From the NCBI GenBank assembly GCA_045638685.1, contig JAZUBT010000040.1:1-21194 (forward strand): a stretch of 21,194 bases of DNA. The letters are read 5' to 3'. A program made the translations under genes and the position numbers. This document shows, one piece after another, positions 8,027-16,057 of this stretch. The notes below the pieces were generated by a model that worked only from the letters and a program-made list of their open reading frames with translations, did no database searches and was not told the origin of the DNA. This stretch comes from SIG673 sp045638685 (lineage in GTDB: Bacteria; Bacillota; Clostridia; Oscillospirales; CAG-272). The stretch's first letter is position 1. Each line of letters opens with the position of its first letter.

Positions 8027-8079
8027 ATATCTCTCCAAAAACAACGTTTATTCATAAAAAATAATTCTTTATTACATAC

Positions 8080-8108
8080 ATTATATCATTTAATTTATAA
8101 AATGTCAA
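8080..8108 (-). promoter_or_regulatory. Promoter of the LRR lipoprotein gene, perfect consensus
   Basis: TTGACA (8108-8103), a 17-bp spacer and TATAAT (8085-8080). The -35 box directly abuts the T-run of the fmt operon terminator. Confidence 0.85.
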
Positions 8109-8155
8109 TAAAAAAGCGGCAATCCGCATTTTATGGATTTTCCGCTTTTATTTTT
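8109..8155 (-). terminator. Terminator of the yloC-fmt operon
   Basis: On the minus strand AAAAGCGG and CCGCTTTT, with inner arms AATCC/GGATT around a small internal bulge, form a long stem about 20 bp after the fmt stop. A T-run (about 8117-8112) follows. Confidence 0.75.
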
Positions 8156-8178
8156 AATTCTTTTGGAGTAAACGCGAT

Positions 8179-9123
8179 TTATTCGCCGGACGAAAGCAGG
8201 TCTCCCGCCTTGATTTTCGAGCCGTTAATAAAGTCGGCGGCAGCCATTTTACGCTTGCTTTCGGGGAAAACCTCGGTTATACGGAGCGCTCCATTGCCGG
8301 TGGCAACCAATATTCCGTCCTTTTTCGCCGTTATAACCTCACCGAAGGTCTTTCCCGACGTATCACAGTCGTAAACAGCCTCGGCTTTCGTAATCTTTAA
8401 CGCTTTTCCGTTAAATCTGCAAAATGCGTGCGGAAACGGAGTGAGCGCTCTTATCTGACAGGAAAGCTCCTTTGCAGTACGGGAAAAATCAATTTTTTCG
8501 TCTTCCTTAACTATTTTTTCTGCATAGGTGGCTTTTTCTCCGTCCTGTGGGGTAAAGACCGCCTCTCCTCTTTCAAGGAGTGAGAGCGCCTCTAAAATCC
8601 CCTCACCGCTCATTTTTGCGAGTCTGTCGTGGACGGTTTCAAGATTATCGGTATCGGTTATCGGAGTTTTAAGGGTTAAAATCATATCTCCGGTATCAAG
8701 CCCCTTATCCATTTTCATAACGGTAACGCCCGTTTCGTTCTTTCCGTCCATTATAGCTCTCTGCATCGGAGCCGCTCCTCTGTATTCGGGAAGCAAGGAC
8801 GCATGAGCGTTTATACAGCCGTATTTCGGGAGCTTGAGAACGTTCTCGGGAAGTATTCTTCCGTACGCAACTACTATTATTATATCGGGACGAAGGTCGG
8901 TAAGTCTTTGAAAAAACGTCGGCTCGGAGAGCTTTTCGGGCTGGAGCACTTCTATCCCCTTTGTAGTCGCGTATTCCTTTACCGGAGACTGTGAAAGACT
9001 GTAACCGCGTCCCTTAGGCTTATCTGCTCGCGTTACAACCGCTATCGGCGTGTTTCCGCTATCACAGAGTGTTTTAAGCACCGATAAGGAAAAATCGGGC
9101 GTTCCCATAAATACGATACGCAT
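8179..9123 (-). CDS. fmt: Methionyl-tRNA formyltransferase
   Basis: Fmt transfers a formyl group from 10-formyl-tetrahydrofolate to initiator Met-tRNA. It is 314 residues, the usual size. The N-terminal Rossmann-like domain starts MRIVFMGTPDF. The catalytic signature is N105-A-H107-A-S-LLP-x-YRGAAP with the following GLDTGD aspartate, and the C-terminal OB-like domain contains CQIRALTPFPHAFC. The ATG follows AAAGGA with a 7-nt spacer. It is the last gene of the operon, 134 bp after def, whose product removes the formyl group. No promoter was recognised in that gap. Confidence 0.97.
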   Translation of the reverse strand: MRIVFMGTPDFSLSVLKTLCDSGNTPIAVVTRADKPKGRGYSLSQSPVKEYATTKGIEVLQPEKLSEPTFFQRLTDLRPDIIIVVAYGRILPENVLKLPKYGCINAHASLLPEYRGAAPMQRAIMDGKNETGVTVMKMDKGLDTGDMILTLKTPITDTDNLETVHDRLAKMSGEGILEALSLLERGEAVFTPQDGEKATYAEKIVKEDEKIDFSRTAKELSCQIRALTPFPHAFCRFNGKALKITKAEAVYDCDTSGKTFGEVITAKKDGILVATGNGALRITEVFPESKRKMAAADFINGSKIKAGDLLSSGE

Positions 9124-9257
9124 AACTATATCCTTTCTGTTTGTAAAAGCTTATTTAAAAGTATTTTTCCTGTTTTACCTCATAAGCAACGCTGCTTTTT
9201 CGGGTTCACTGTCGCGCTGCTTAATATCGAAAAATCATAAACCGTTCGTTTTTTCAA

Positions 9258-9734
9258 TTATAATTCTTCAATTTCCTCGGGAGAGAGCATACGAAGCGCT
9301 CTGTCGGAGTAAAGAACACCGTTAAGATGGTCAGTTTCGTGGCATATAGCTCTTGCAAGAAGGTCGGTTCCCGTAAGAGTATAATATTTTCCGTTTCTGT
9401 CCATAGCCTTTACCGTTACCGTTTTCGGACGCTCGGTAATTCCCCAACGGTTAGGGAGAGAGAGACAACCCTCTATCTCCTGCTGAGTCTCCTCGGAGTG
9501 GTCGATTATAACGGGGTTAATCATCTCGTAAAGCTTTCCTTTTTCCGTTTCTATAAGAACAACTCTGCGAAGCACACCTACCTGAGGCGCTGCAAGACCC
9601 GCTCCGTTTGCTTTATGAAGGGTATCCCTCATATCGTCAAGCAGAGTTATAATTCTCGGTGTGATTTCATCAACCTCACGGCTAACCTTACGGAGCATCG
9701 GATCGTCGTCTTTTAATATTTTAAGTATTGCCAT
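9258..9734 (-). CDS. def: Peptide deformylase
   Basis: Def removes the N-formyl group from nascent proteins. All three family motifs are present: GAGLAAPQVG (44-53), EGCLSLP (C90 as metal ligand) and HETDHLNG (H132, E133, H136). It is 158 residues, of usual length, with a short C-terminal tail. The ATG follows AAAGGA at 10 nt. It lies 46 bp after priA and upstream of fmt, the classic def-fmt pair. Confidence 0.97.
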   Translation of the reverse strand: MAILKILKDDDPMLRKVSREVDEITPRIITLLDDMRDTLHKANGAGLAAPQVGVLRRVVLIETEKGKLYEMINPVIIDHSEETQQEIEGCLSLPNRWGITERPKTVTVKAMDRNGKYYTLTGTDLLARAICHETDHLNGVLYSDRALRMLSPEEIEEL

Positions 9735-9780
9735 TTTCTCTTTTTCCTTTATTTTTTAATTTCGTACCAACCGCTAAGCT

Positions 9781-12402
9781 TTACAGAGCGGAAGGATTAA
9801 TATCTATGCTAAGCGTCATATTTTTCGGCATAACCGAAAGGAAGTTTTTAAGCGATTCCCTGAATAAATCACGCGTACGTCTGCCGTTTTTGCATTTTAT
9901 AACCAGTCTTACGCGATATTTTTCGTTCAGCTTATATACAGGAGCCTCAAAAGGCCCGAAAATTTGCAGCTTTACGTCGGAATACTCGCTCGAAATACGT
10001 TCCTTTATAAAGTCAAGCGTTTTATTTATCGCGTTAAATCCGTCGCTTTCACTGACCGAGGTAACGGTAAACACCGCCATATCACAGAACGGCGGAAACA
10101 AAAGCGCACGTCTTATCCCTATTTCACTTTGATAAAACGCTTTATAATCCTGTCTTTTAGCTATATCAAGAATTGCATGGTCGGGACTGTAGCACTGAAT
10201 AAGCGCGTGTCCGTTTTCGTCGCGTCTGCCCGCGCGTCCTACCGTCTGACAGATAAGTGAAAAGGTCCTTTCGTTTGCTCTGTAATCGTCAAGGTAAAGC
10301 GATTGGTCTGCGGAAAGCATACCGACAAGCGTAACCTCGGGGAAATCGTGGCCTTTAGTTACCATCTGAGTTCCAAGCATTATATCCGCCTGCCCCGCAC
10401 GGAATTTCCCGAGAATTTCGTCGTAGGAAAATTTACTTACTGTCGTATCGGCATCCATACGCAAAATTCTTGCCTCGGGGAAAATTTTGGAAAGCTGCTC
10501 CTCGGCAAGCTGCGTTCCGTAGCCCATAAAACGCATTTTTGTATTTTTACAGCTCGGACACTCGGTGGGAACGCTACTTTTATATCCGCAGTAATGACAA
10601 AGAAGATAACCCTTGTCGTTAAATCTTGAATAGTGGTGAGTAAGCGAAACACTGCAATGAGGACACATTGAAACGGTACCGCACATCGGACAGTTCATAA
10701 AGCTATGATACCCTCTTCTGTTTAAAAAGAGCACAGACTGCTTTCCTTTTTCAAGGTTTTCCTTAAGCTCGCTTACAAGTCTTGCGCCAAAAAGCGAAAA
10801 ATTGCCCTCCCTTGCCTCTGTACGCATATCAACTATATCGGTTTTCGGAATGGCGGCACTGCCGTATCTCTTAGTAAGCTCGGTAAGAACGTAGTCGCCC
10901 TTTACCGCCTTATGATAGCTTTCAAGAGACGGTGTTGCCGAGGCAAGAAGCATTGTCGCATTGTGCTTACCGGCTCTGAACGCCGCGACATCTCTCGCGT
11001 GATATTTCGGGGAAGAATCGGATTTGTAGGTATGCTCCTGCTCCTCGTCCATTACAATAAGACCGAGGTTTTCAAACGGCGCGAAAACCGCCGATCGAGT
11101 ACCGATACAAACGTCAACCTCTCCTCTTTTTATTCTTCGCCAAGCGTCAAAGCGTTCTCCTGCGGAAAGTCCCGAGTGAACGACAGCCGTTCTCTCTCCG
11201 TATCTTTCGGAGAAAATTTTAATGGTCTGCGGTGTAAGTGATATTTCAGGAACAAGAAGTATTACTCCACGACCGTCCTTTATCACCTCGTCCATAACCT
11301 TAAGCATTACCTGTGTTTTTCCGCTTCCCGTTACTCCGTAAAGAAGCGCGGCGCGCGGCGCGTTTTCTTTGGTAAGCGCGATTATGGTATCCGCGGCGCT
11401 TTGTTGCTCGTCGTTAAGCGTAATTTCCCGCTTGATGCTTGTATTTAAATACGGTGTGCGGTAGCTTTCCTTATGCTCACAAATAAGAAATCCTTTTTCG
11501 GTAAGTGATTTCAGCTGCGCCGCGGTTACTGAGAGCTCTCTAACTATATCACTTTGCTCTGTTTTTCCGTTTTCTATAAGAAAGCTTAGTATTTCTGCCT
11601 GCTTTTGAGAGCGGATTTTTTTTAAGCTTATAAGCTCTTCAAGCTGACCTTCGGTAAGAGACGCGCTGTAATAAACGTTATATTTTATATTGGAAATTTC
11701 TCCGGCCAAAATATCAACAGAAACAATATTTTCATTTACAAGCGTTGCAAGTGTTCTTGACGCAACCTTACTTCCAAAGGTGTCAGACAGCTTCTTTTTG
11801 GTACAGCTTTTATTAAGCGAAATAAACTCGTAAAGCTTATATTCGTTTGAGCACTCCGAATACATTTCGGGAAGCGGAGCTAACAGTGTTATCTGTTCGT
11901 TAAGCTTCGTGAAAACTGAGGTAGGCGTTACAGTTCTTACCGCGTCTCCGACCGTGCAAAAGGTTCTTTCCTTTAAAAATCTTACGACCTCAAGCATCTC
12001 TGCCGAAAGCGAAAAGCTACGGTTAAAAACGGAACTTATCGGTTTTAAATCCGCTTTTCCCTTGATTCCGCCCTTTTTACTCCAAAAAGGGTTGTCTTTT
12101 GTCAGGCTTTTAGTCTCACTGCCGCCGTTTTCCGCTGGTTTTTCAGCGCTGACTACGTTTTCCTCACCGTGTTCGGTTACTTCGTCTGCGTTCTTAACGG
12201 ATACAACAAGCGCGATTTCCGGACGGTTTCCTCCACCAAAAGGTACCGCGACAAAGTCGCCCGCCGAAATCTCGGTGTCTCCGTAAACCGCATAGCTATA
12301 CGGCACATCTACTACGTAAGGCGCGTTTAAAACGTAAACCGACGCAACCCGAAAACGGCACTCGTTAAGAGTACCGTTTGAGTTAGTATATTCAGCGTAC
12401 AT
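9781..12402 (-). CDS. priA: Primosomal protein N' (PriA helicase)
   Basis: PriA is the 3'-5' helicase that reloads the replisome at stalled forks. The N-terminal 3'-DNA-binding domain (about 15-70) is followed by an extra hydrophilic, Lys/Glu/Gly-rich segment (about 71-120) longer than in most homologues. Then come a winged-helix-like region, Walker A GVTGSGKT (356-363) and Walker B DEEQ (452-455, in place of the commoner DEEH). The eight zinc cysteines are at 571, 574, 580, 583, 602, 605, 615 and 618, followed by helicase domain 2 (GTQMVTKGHDF, QTVGRAGR). It is 873 residues. The ATG at 12402 lies inside the last codons of rpoZ, an 11-nt overlap that suggests translational coupling. AAAGGA sits 11 nt upstream. 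Confidence 0.95.
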   Translation of the reverse strand: MYAEYTNSNGTLNECRFRVASVYVLNAPYVVDVPYSYAVYGDTEISAGDFVAVPFGGGNRPEIALVVSVKNADEVTEHGEENVVSAEKPAENGGSETKSLTKDNPFWSKKGGIKGKADLKPISSVFNRSFSLSAEMLEVVRFLKERTFCTVGDAVRTVTPTSVFTKLNEQITLLAPLPEMYSECSNEYKLYEFISLNKSCTKKKLSDTFGSKVASRTLATLVNENIVSVDILAGEISNIKYNVYYSASLTEGQLEELISLKKIRSQKQAEILSFLIENGKTEQSDIVRELSVTAAQLKSLTEKGFLICEHKESYRTPYLNTSIKREITLNDEQQSAADTIIALTKENAPRAALLYGVTGSGKTQVMLKVMDEVIKDGRGVILLVPEISLTPQTIKIFSERYGERTAVVHSGLSAGERFDAWRRIKRGEVDVCIGTRSAVFAPFENLGLIVMDEEQEHTYKSDSSPKYHARDVAAFRAGKHNATMLLASATPSLESYHKAVKGDYVLTELTKRYGSAAIPKTDIVDMRTEAREGNFSLFGARLVSELKENLEKGKQSVLFLNRRGYHSFMNCPMCGTVSMCPHCSVSLTHHYSRFNDKGYLLCHYCGYKSSVPTECPSCKNTKMRFMGYGTQLAEEQLSKIFPEARILRMDADTTVSKFSYDEILGKFRAGQADIMLGTQMVTKGHDFPEVTLVGMLSADQSLYLDDYRANERTFSLICQTVGRAGRRDENGHALIQCYSPDHAILDIAKRQDYKAFYQSEIGIRRALLFPPFCDMAVFTVTSVSESDGFNAINKTLDFIKERISSEYSDVKLQIFGPFEAPVYKLNEKYRVRLVIKCKNGRRTRDLFRESLKNFLSVMPKNMTLSIDINPSAL

Positions 12403-12685
12403 TCTTTCCGGGATCCTTTAAGGATTCGTCGTTAATAACGTACTTGTGCTTTGCAAGTCTCTTTATAGCAGTTTTTACAGCCTTATCATCGCGAAGCTCC
12501 TTACTTATTATCGCTCCGATAGACTTATCGGTCTCCTTATTGGCTACCATGCTTTCAGCTCTGTTATACTGCTCTACGTACTCGTCGGTTACAATTCTTG
12601 CGCATTTTGCCGTAGCAATGCAAAGAACGTATCTGTTATACTTTCCGTCCTCGGAAAGCTGCTCTACGCCGGGATTTATCATCAT
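12392..12685 (-). CDS. rpoZ: RNA polymerase omega subunit
   Basis: Omega helps assemble and stabilise RNA polymerase. The 97-residue protein opens MMINPGVEQL and carries the conserved NRYVLCIATAKCAR stretch, a divergent form of the omega Y-x-LV-x-x-x-AKRAR helix, then ELRDDKAVKTAI. GAAAGG lies upstream; the first or second ATG (12685 or 12682) could be the start. It sits between gmk and priA as in many Firmicutes, but coaBC, normally next, is missing. Its end overlaps priA by 11 nt. Confidence 0.88.
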   Translation of the reverse strand: MMINPGVEQLSEDGKYNRYVLCIATAKCARIVTDEYVEQYNRAESMVANKETDKSIGAIISKELRDDKAVKTAIKRLAKHKYVINDESLKDPGKNVR

Positions 12686-12712
12686 AATTCTTTATTTCCT
12701 TTCAAATATCCT

Positions 12713-13327
12713 TTAAAGCTTATAAAATTCTTGTACAAAATCGGGGTTCTGCTTAATAGCCATCGGATTTACCGAAACTATGCGCTTAATGTCCTCCGCT
12801 GCCTTATCTGCTTTACCCTTTTCATTTATAACGATATAGTTATAGTACGGAAGGAACTGCATTTCACGCTTTGCCGCAGCAAGACGCTTAGCTATATCCT
12901 CATCGGTATTGGTTCCTCTGCCGCGAAGTCTCTCGTCAAGAGTTTCGTAGTCCGGAGGAGAAATCCAAACAAGGATTGCCTCGGGGAATCTTGCCTTAAT
13001 CTGAAGCGCGCCGAGAGTCTCTATTTCAAGAATAACGTTCTTTCCCGTTTCCTGAAGCTCTTTAATTGTTTTAATGGGAGTACCGTAATAGTTTCCTACA
13101 TATTCGGCAAACTCGGCAAGCTCTCCGTTCTTTATCATTGTCATAAACTGGTCTGTAGTTGCAAAATTATAGGTTACTCCGGGAATATCGTCAGCTCTGG
13201 GCGCTCTCGTTGTTGTAGAGATAGAAACCGCATAATTTTCGTCCTGTAAAAGCAGCTTTACTATCGTTCCCTTTCCGGTTCCCGCGGGACCGCTGATTAC
13301 TATAAGCGAGCCTTTATTTTTTGTCAT
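12713..13327 (-). CDS. gmk: Guanylate kinase
   Basis: Gmk phosphorylates GMP/dGMP with ATP. The P-loop is GPAGTGKGT (13-21). The GMP-binding region has STTTRAPR, and the fold ends with RGRGTNTDEDIAKRL. It is 204 residues from the start chosen here at 13327, where GGAGG lies 5 nt before the ATG; an upstream in-frame start at 13354 would add nine residues without support. The 184-bp gap to remA shows no promoter. rpoZ follows after 27 bp. Confidence 0.96.
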   Translation of the reverse strand: MTKNKGSLIVISGPAGTGKGTIVKLLLQDENYAVSISTTTRAPRADDIPGVTYNFATTDQFMTMIKNGELAEFAEYVGNYYGTPIKTIKELQETGKNVILEIETLGALQIKARFPEAILVWISPPDYETLDERLRGRGTNTDEDIAKRLAAAKREMQFLPYYNYIVINEKGKADKAAEDIKRIVSVNPMAIKQNPDFVQEFYKL

Positions 13328-13511
13328 AAATTCCTCCATTCTGCCAAAAGGCAAACAAGATATATTTTAATAGAGCGTGTATCGTTTATTATATAGCCGC
13401 GTTTTACCGCAGTTATTTTCCTTTTTACTTTCCGTCGCGCGGACTAAATTTAAATCCACGTTTTAAAAAGCTGTAAATCCGGAGCCGAACAGTCTACTCA
13501 CTCGGCGTGTA

Positions 13512-13769
13512 TTACACGTCGCCTTGGCTCTCCTCTGCACCGTTAAGTCTTGAAGAAACCGTTTCACATTGAAGCGAGGAAAGAATTATGTTTCCGGAGT
13601 CGGTTATAAGCACTGAGCGCGTTTTTCTTCCGCAGGAAACGTCGATTACCTTTCCTGCCGCCTTGCCGTCAATCACAAGCCTCTTTATAGGAGCTGATTC
13701 AGGACTTACAACGCTTATTATCCTCTCGGCGCATACCGTATTTCCAAAACCAATATTTACAAATTTCAT
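13512..13769 (-). CDS. remA: RemA family regulator (DUF370)
   Basis: The 85-residue protein begins MKFVNIGFGNTVCAERIISV and continues SPESAPIKRLV, very close to Bacillus subtilis RemA. That small DNA-binding protein activates biofilm-matrix and osmoprotection genes and forms ring-like oligomers. The C-terminal extension (NGAEESQGDV) is variable. AAAGGA lies 7 nt before the ATG. The yloC-remA-gmk order is the standard Firmicutes arrangement. Targets in this organism are unknown. Confidence 0.93.
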   Translation of the reverse strand: MKFVNIGFGNTVCAERIISVVSPESAPIKRLVIDGKAAGKVIDVSCGRKTRSVLITDSGNIILSSLQCETVSSRLNGAEESQGDV

Positions 13770-13823
13770 TTTTTCGTCCTTTAACTGTTATGGATTTAGC
13801 GTTTACAAAGCGTTTCTGATTTT

Positions 13824-14711
13824 TTATTCAAGATTTTGTATCTGCTCTCTTATCTTTTCAAGCAGCGTCTTAATCTCAACCACGGTTTTGGTAAGCTCTA
13901 TATCCGAAACCTTTGATCCTATCGTGTTGACCTCGCGGTTAACCTCCTGGAAAAGGAAATCAAGCTTTCTTCCAATCTCGCCGTCAGCCGATATCGTATC
14001 GTAAAAGCTCTTATAATGGCTATCAAGTCTTACAAGCTCCTCGTCAACAGCCGTTTTATCCGCAAAAATAGCGCATTCGGTTAAAATTCTTGCGTAATCG
14101 GTTTCGATATTAAGTCCGTCAAGCGCCCCTTTAAGCTTTTGTTCAAGACGCTGGCGGTATTTTTCCTGCGCATCGTCCGCGTGCGCTTTTATATATTCGA
14201 TATATCCCTTTACTGTTTCCATCTTCTCAGTAAGGTCTTTTCTGAGGTTTTCGCCCTCAAAACGTCTCATGCTGAGAAACGCATCGGTTGCCTCACAAAG
14301 AACGGGAAGAAGGCTTTGAAAGTCCTTTTCGCTGTCCTCGACTGGCTTTTTAAAGGTAAACACGTCTTTATTCGACGCGATGCGCATAACGCTTATATCG
14401 TCCTTTAAGTCAAATCTGTCGCGCAGCTTTTTAAGAGCTTCTATATACTGCTCCGCGTAAGCCTCGTCAACTACTATCTCGGATTCCGTATCCTCTACCA
14501 CGTCCACGTTTATATAAACGCTTATTTTTCCTCTGCTTATGCCTCTGTTTTGAAGATACGCCTTTACCTTTTCCTCAAGGTGTCCGTATATACTTGAAAT
14601 TCTTACGGTACAGTCGAAAAAGCGGCTGTTTACCGATTTAATCTCAACCTTATAATCCTTGCCGCCGTCCGAGCCTATCGCCTGACCGAACGCAGTCATA
14701 CTGTATGCCAT
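13824..14711 (-). CDS. yloC: YicC/YloC-type endoribonuclease
   Basis: It belongs to the YicC/YloC family; characterised members are endoribonucleases acting on RNA in the cytoplasm. The 295-residue protein has the N-terminal signature MAYSMTAFGQA with VEIKSVNSRF, a helical middle, and the C-terminal DUF1732 signature GRKLDFLFQEVNRE...NTIGSK. GGAGA lies 6 nt before the ATG. It is the first gene of the seven-gene operon and has a promoter at 14804-14776. Its leader contains a TTAACG/CGTTAA inverted repeat just before the ribosome site. Confidence 0.94.
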   Translation of the reverse strand: MAYSMTAFGQAIGSDGGKDYKVEIKSVNSRFFDCTVRISSIYGHLEEKVKAYLQNRGISRGKISVYINVDVVEDTESEIVVDEAYAEQYIEALKKLRDRFDLKDDISVMRIASNKDVFTFKKPVEDSEKDFQSLLPVLCEATDAFLSMRRFEGENLRKDLTEKMETVKGYIEYIKAHADDAQEKYRQRLEQKLKGALDGLNIETDYARILTECAIFADKTAVDEELVRLDSHYKSFYDTISADGEIGRKLDFLFQEVNREVNTIGSKVSDIELTKTVVEIKTLLEKIREQIQNLE

Positions 14712-14726
14712 ATATGTTCTCCGCGG

Positions 14727-14745
14727 TTAACGTATAAAACGTTAA
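14727..14745. repeat. Inverted repeat in the yloC leader
   Basis: TTAACG (14727-14732) and CGTTAA (14740-14745) flank a 7-nt AT-rich spacer, between the promoter and the ribosome site of yloC. It could be a small operator or a weak RNA hairpin; nothing in the sequence decides. Confidence 0.3.
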
Positions 14746-14775
14746 TCTTTATTCATTTATTTTATTAATATATAT

Positions 14776-14804
14776 ATTTTACACCTAAAAAACAGCCGTG
14801 TCAA
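14776..14804 (-). promoter_or_regulatory. Promoter of the yloC-remA-gmk-rpoZ-priA-def-fmt operon
   Basis: TTGACA (14804-14799), a 17-bp spacer and TAAAAT (14781-14776, one mismatch). The leader to the yloC ATG is about 58 nt. Confidence 0.75.
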
Positions 14805-14822
14805 GGTTTTGTTCACAATTGT

Positions 14823-15359
14823 TTACAATTTGCGCTGATTATTTCCGAAAAACTTATTTATTCCGAGTCTGTACCGAAGCGTCTTACAGTAAGAGCTGAT
14901 TACTCTTGTAAGCGCGAAATCATAAATAAGCAGCACCGCCGCGCCTAAAAAATAAACGTAAACAAGGTATTTACGTATTTCCGTTTCAGGGAAAAAGCTT
15001 ATAACAATTAAAGAAAGCGCCGCGTAAGCCACGGAATACGCTACGTACTTAATTACGTATGAAATTACAGGCGAAAGTCTTTCCGCAAGGGACTTTACTA
15101 TCGGGTAGTAGCCGAGAAAAACGGCAAAATAAACACCCGGCATCTTAGACGGCAGAACGAGAAGCGCAAGAGCCGCGGAAACGGCGTAAATAACCGTAGC
15201 GCTTTTATATCCCATTTCTATTACAGCCAATATAACGCAAAAGGAAGCGATAGCAGCCGCCGTCAAATCCAGCGAACCGAAAAAGCTTCCAATTAACATC
15301 ATTATTACCGCGATTGCCGCTAAGATGGAGGAAAAAGCTATTCTTTTTGAAGCCTTCAT
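14823..15359 (-). CDS. Small multi-pass membrane protein, unknown function
   Basis: The 178-residue protein has about six hydrophobic segments (from IAFSSILAAIAVIMMLIG to YFLGAAVLLIYDFAL) and a basic C-terminus. PSKMPGVYFAVFLGYYP contains the GYYP motif that I recall in uncharacterised Clostridia membrane proteins. The start at 15359 is preceded by GGAGAG at 9 nt; a longer in-frame start at 15464 would overlap the J-domain gene and has no such site. It lies 35 bp after the J-domain gene, so it is probably the last gene of a three-gene unit with DUF5685. An ECF-type substrate-binding subunit is possible but not supported by a specific motif. Confidence 0.8.
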   Translation of the reverse strand: MKASKRIAFSSILAAIAVIMMLIGSFFGSLDLTAAAIASFCVILAVIEMGYKSATVIYAVSAALALLVLPSKMPGVYFAVFLGYYPIVKSLAERLSPVISYVIKYVAYSVAYAALSLIVISFFPETEIRKYLVYVYFLGAAVLLIYDFALTRVISSYCKTLRYRLGINKFFGNNQRKL

Positions 15360-15394
15360 AATATAATTCTCTCCATAAACGTTTTTAGCCTTGT

Positions 15395-15991
15395 TTAACA
15401 GCAGGCAATAAGGTCTCCGCCAAGACATTCGCAAAGACAGTCGGCGCAGATAAGCGACGTACAAACATCTGAATCACAACAACCTTCGCTACGTCTCATA
15501 GGCGCCTGACGGTAGCCTCTTGAGTAGCTTTGCGCTCTTCCCTGCATACTTTCATAAGCCTGATTGTATTCGGGATTTCCAGGATCCATATCAATCGCTG
15601 TTCTGAAATATTTTTGCGCGTCAAGATACCAGCCTCTCTGCGAAAGAACGCAGCCTTTAAGGAAATACCATTCGGCATTTCTGTCGGCAGTGTTTATCGC
15701 GTCAAGCCTTATATCCGCCTCCGAAAAATTATTCTCGTTTAAAAGTTTTCTTATGTTCTGAAGCTCCGCGTTTGCATAGGGGGAGCCGTAATTTCCGCTG
15801 TTATTTCTCATAAGTGTATTATAAGCCTCGTTTATCTCCTTCATTTTTTCTTCCGCGAGCTTTTTCATGCCGTCATCCGCGAAATTATCGGGGTGATACC
15901 TTTTAGCAAGCTCATGATAAGCTTTTTTAATTTCCTCGTCGCTTGAATCTCTTAAAATGCCAAGCACCTCGTATGGATCTCTTCCGGTCAT
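15395..15991 (-). CDS. J-domain protein with cysteine-rich C-terminus
   Basis: Residues 4-65 are a J domain (DPYEVLGI, then YHPDNF with the HPD tripeptide) that stimulates Hsp70 ATPase. Residues about 75-150 look like one or two TPR-type helical hairpins (AEWYFLKGCVLSQRGWYLDA). The last 30 residues hold nine cysteines (CC, C-x4-C, C-x-C-x-C and a final CC), which may bind metal or be lipid-modified. It lacks the DnaJ Gly/Phe and zinc-finger domains, so it is a specialised co-chaperone rather than DnaJ. It is 198 residues with GAAAGG 9 nt before the ATG. It lies 66 bp after the DUF5685 gene. Confidence 0.88.
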   Translation of the reverse strand: MTGRDPYEVLGILRDSSDEEIKKAYHELAKRYHPDNFADDGMKKLAEEKMKEINEAYNTLMRNNSGNYGSPYANAELQNIRKLLNENNFSEADIRLDAINTADRNAEWYFLKGCVLSQRGWYLDAQKYFRTAIDMDPGNPEYNQAYESMQGRAQSYSRGYRQAPMRRSEGCCDSDVCTSLICADCLCECLGGDLIACC

Positions 15992-16057
15992 TTGTAATAG
16001 CCTTTCGTTTTATTTTTGATATTGATTTTACATCAACGCCGTTTCAGAGAAAAATCG

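Noticed and set aside
8027..8044. TTG start extending the LRR lipoprotein by six residues
   Set aside because: GGAGAG sits inside the extension at ideal distance from the ATG at 8026, which also gives a normal lipoprotein signal peptide.
14810..14832. AATTGTAAACAATTG-like palindrome after the membrane protein gene as a terminator
   Set aside because: It is AT-only with no T-run; it was not annotated as a terminator.
15360..15464. Longer start of the small membrane protein, overlapping the J-domain gene
   Set aside because: It would add 35 non-conserved basic residues; the ATG at 15359 has GGAGAG upstream and a proper first membrane segment.
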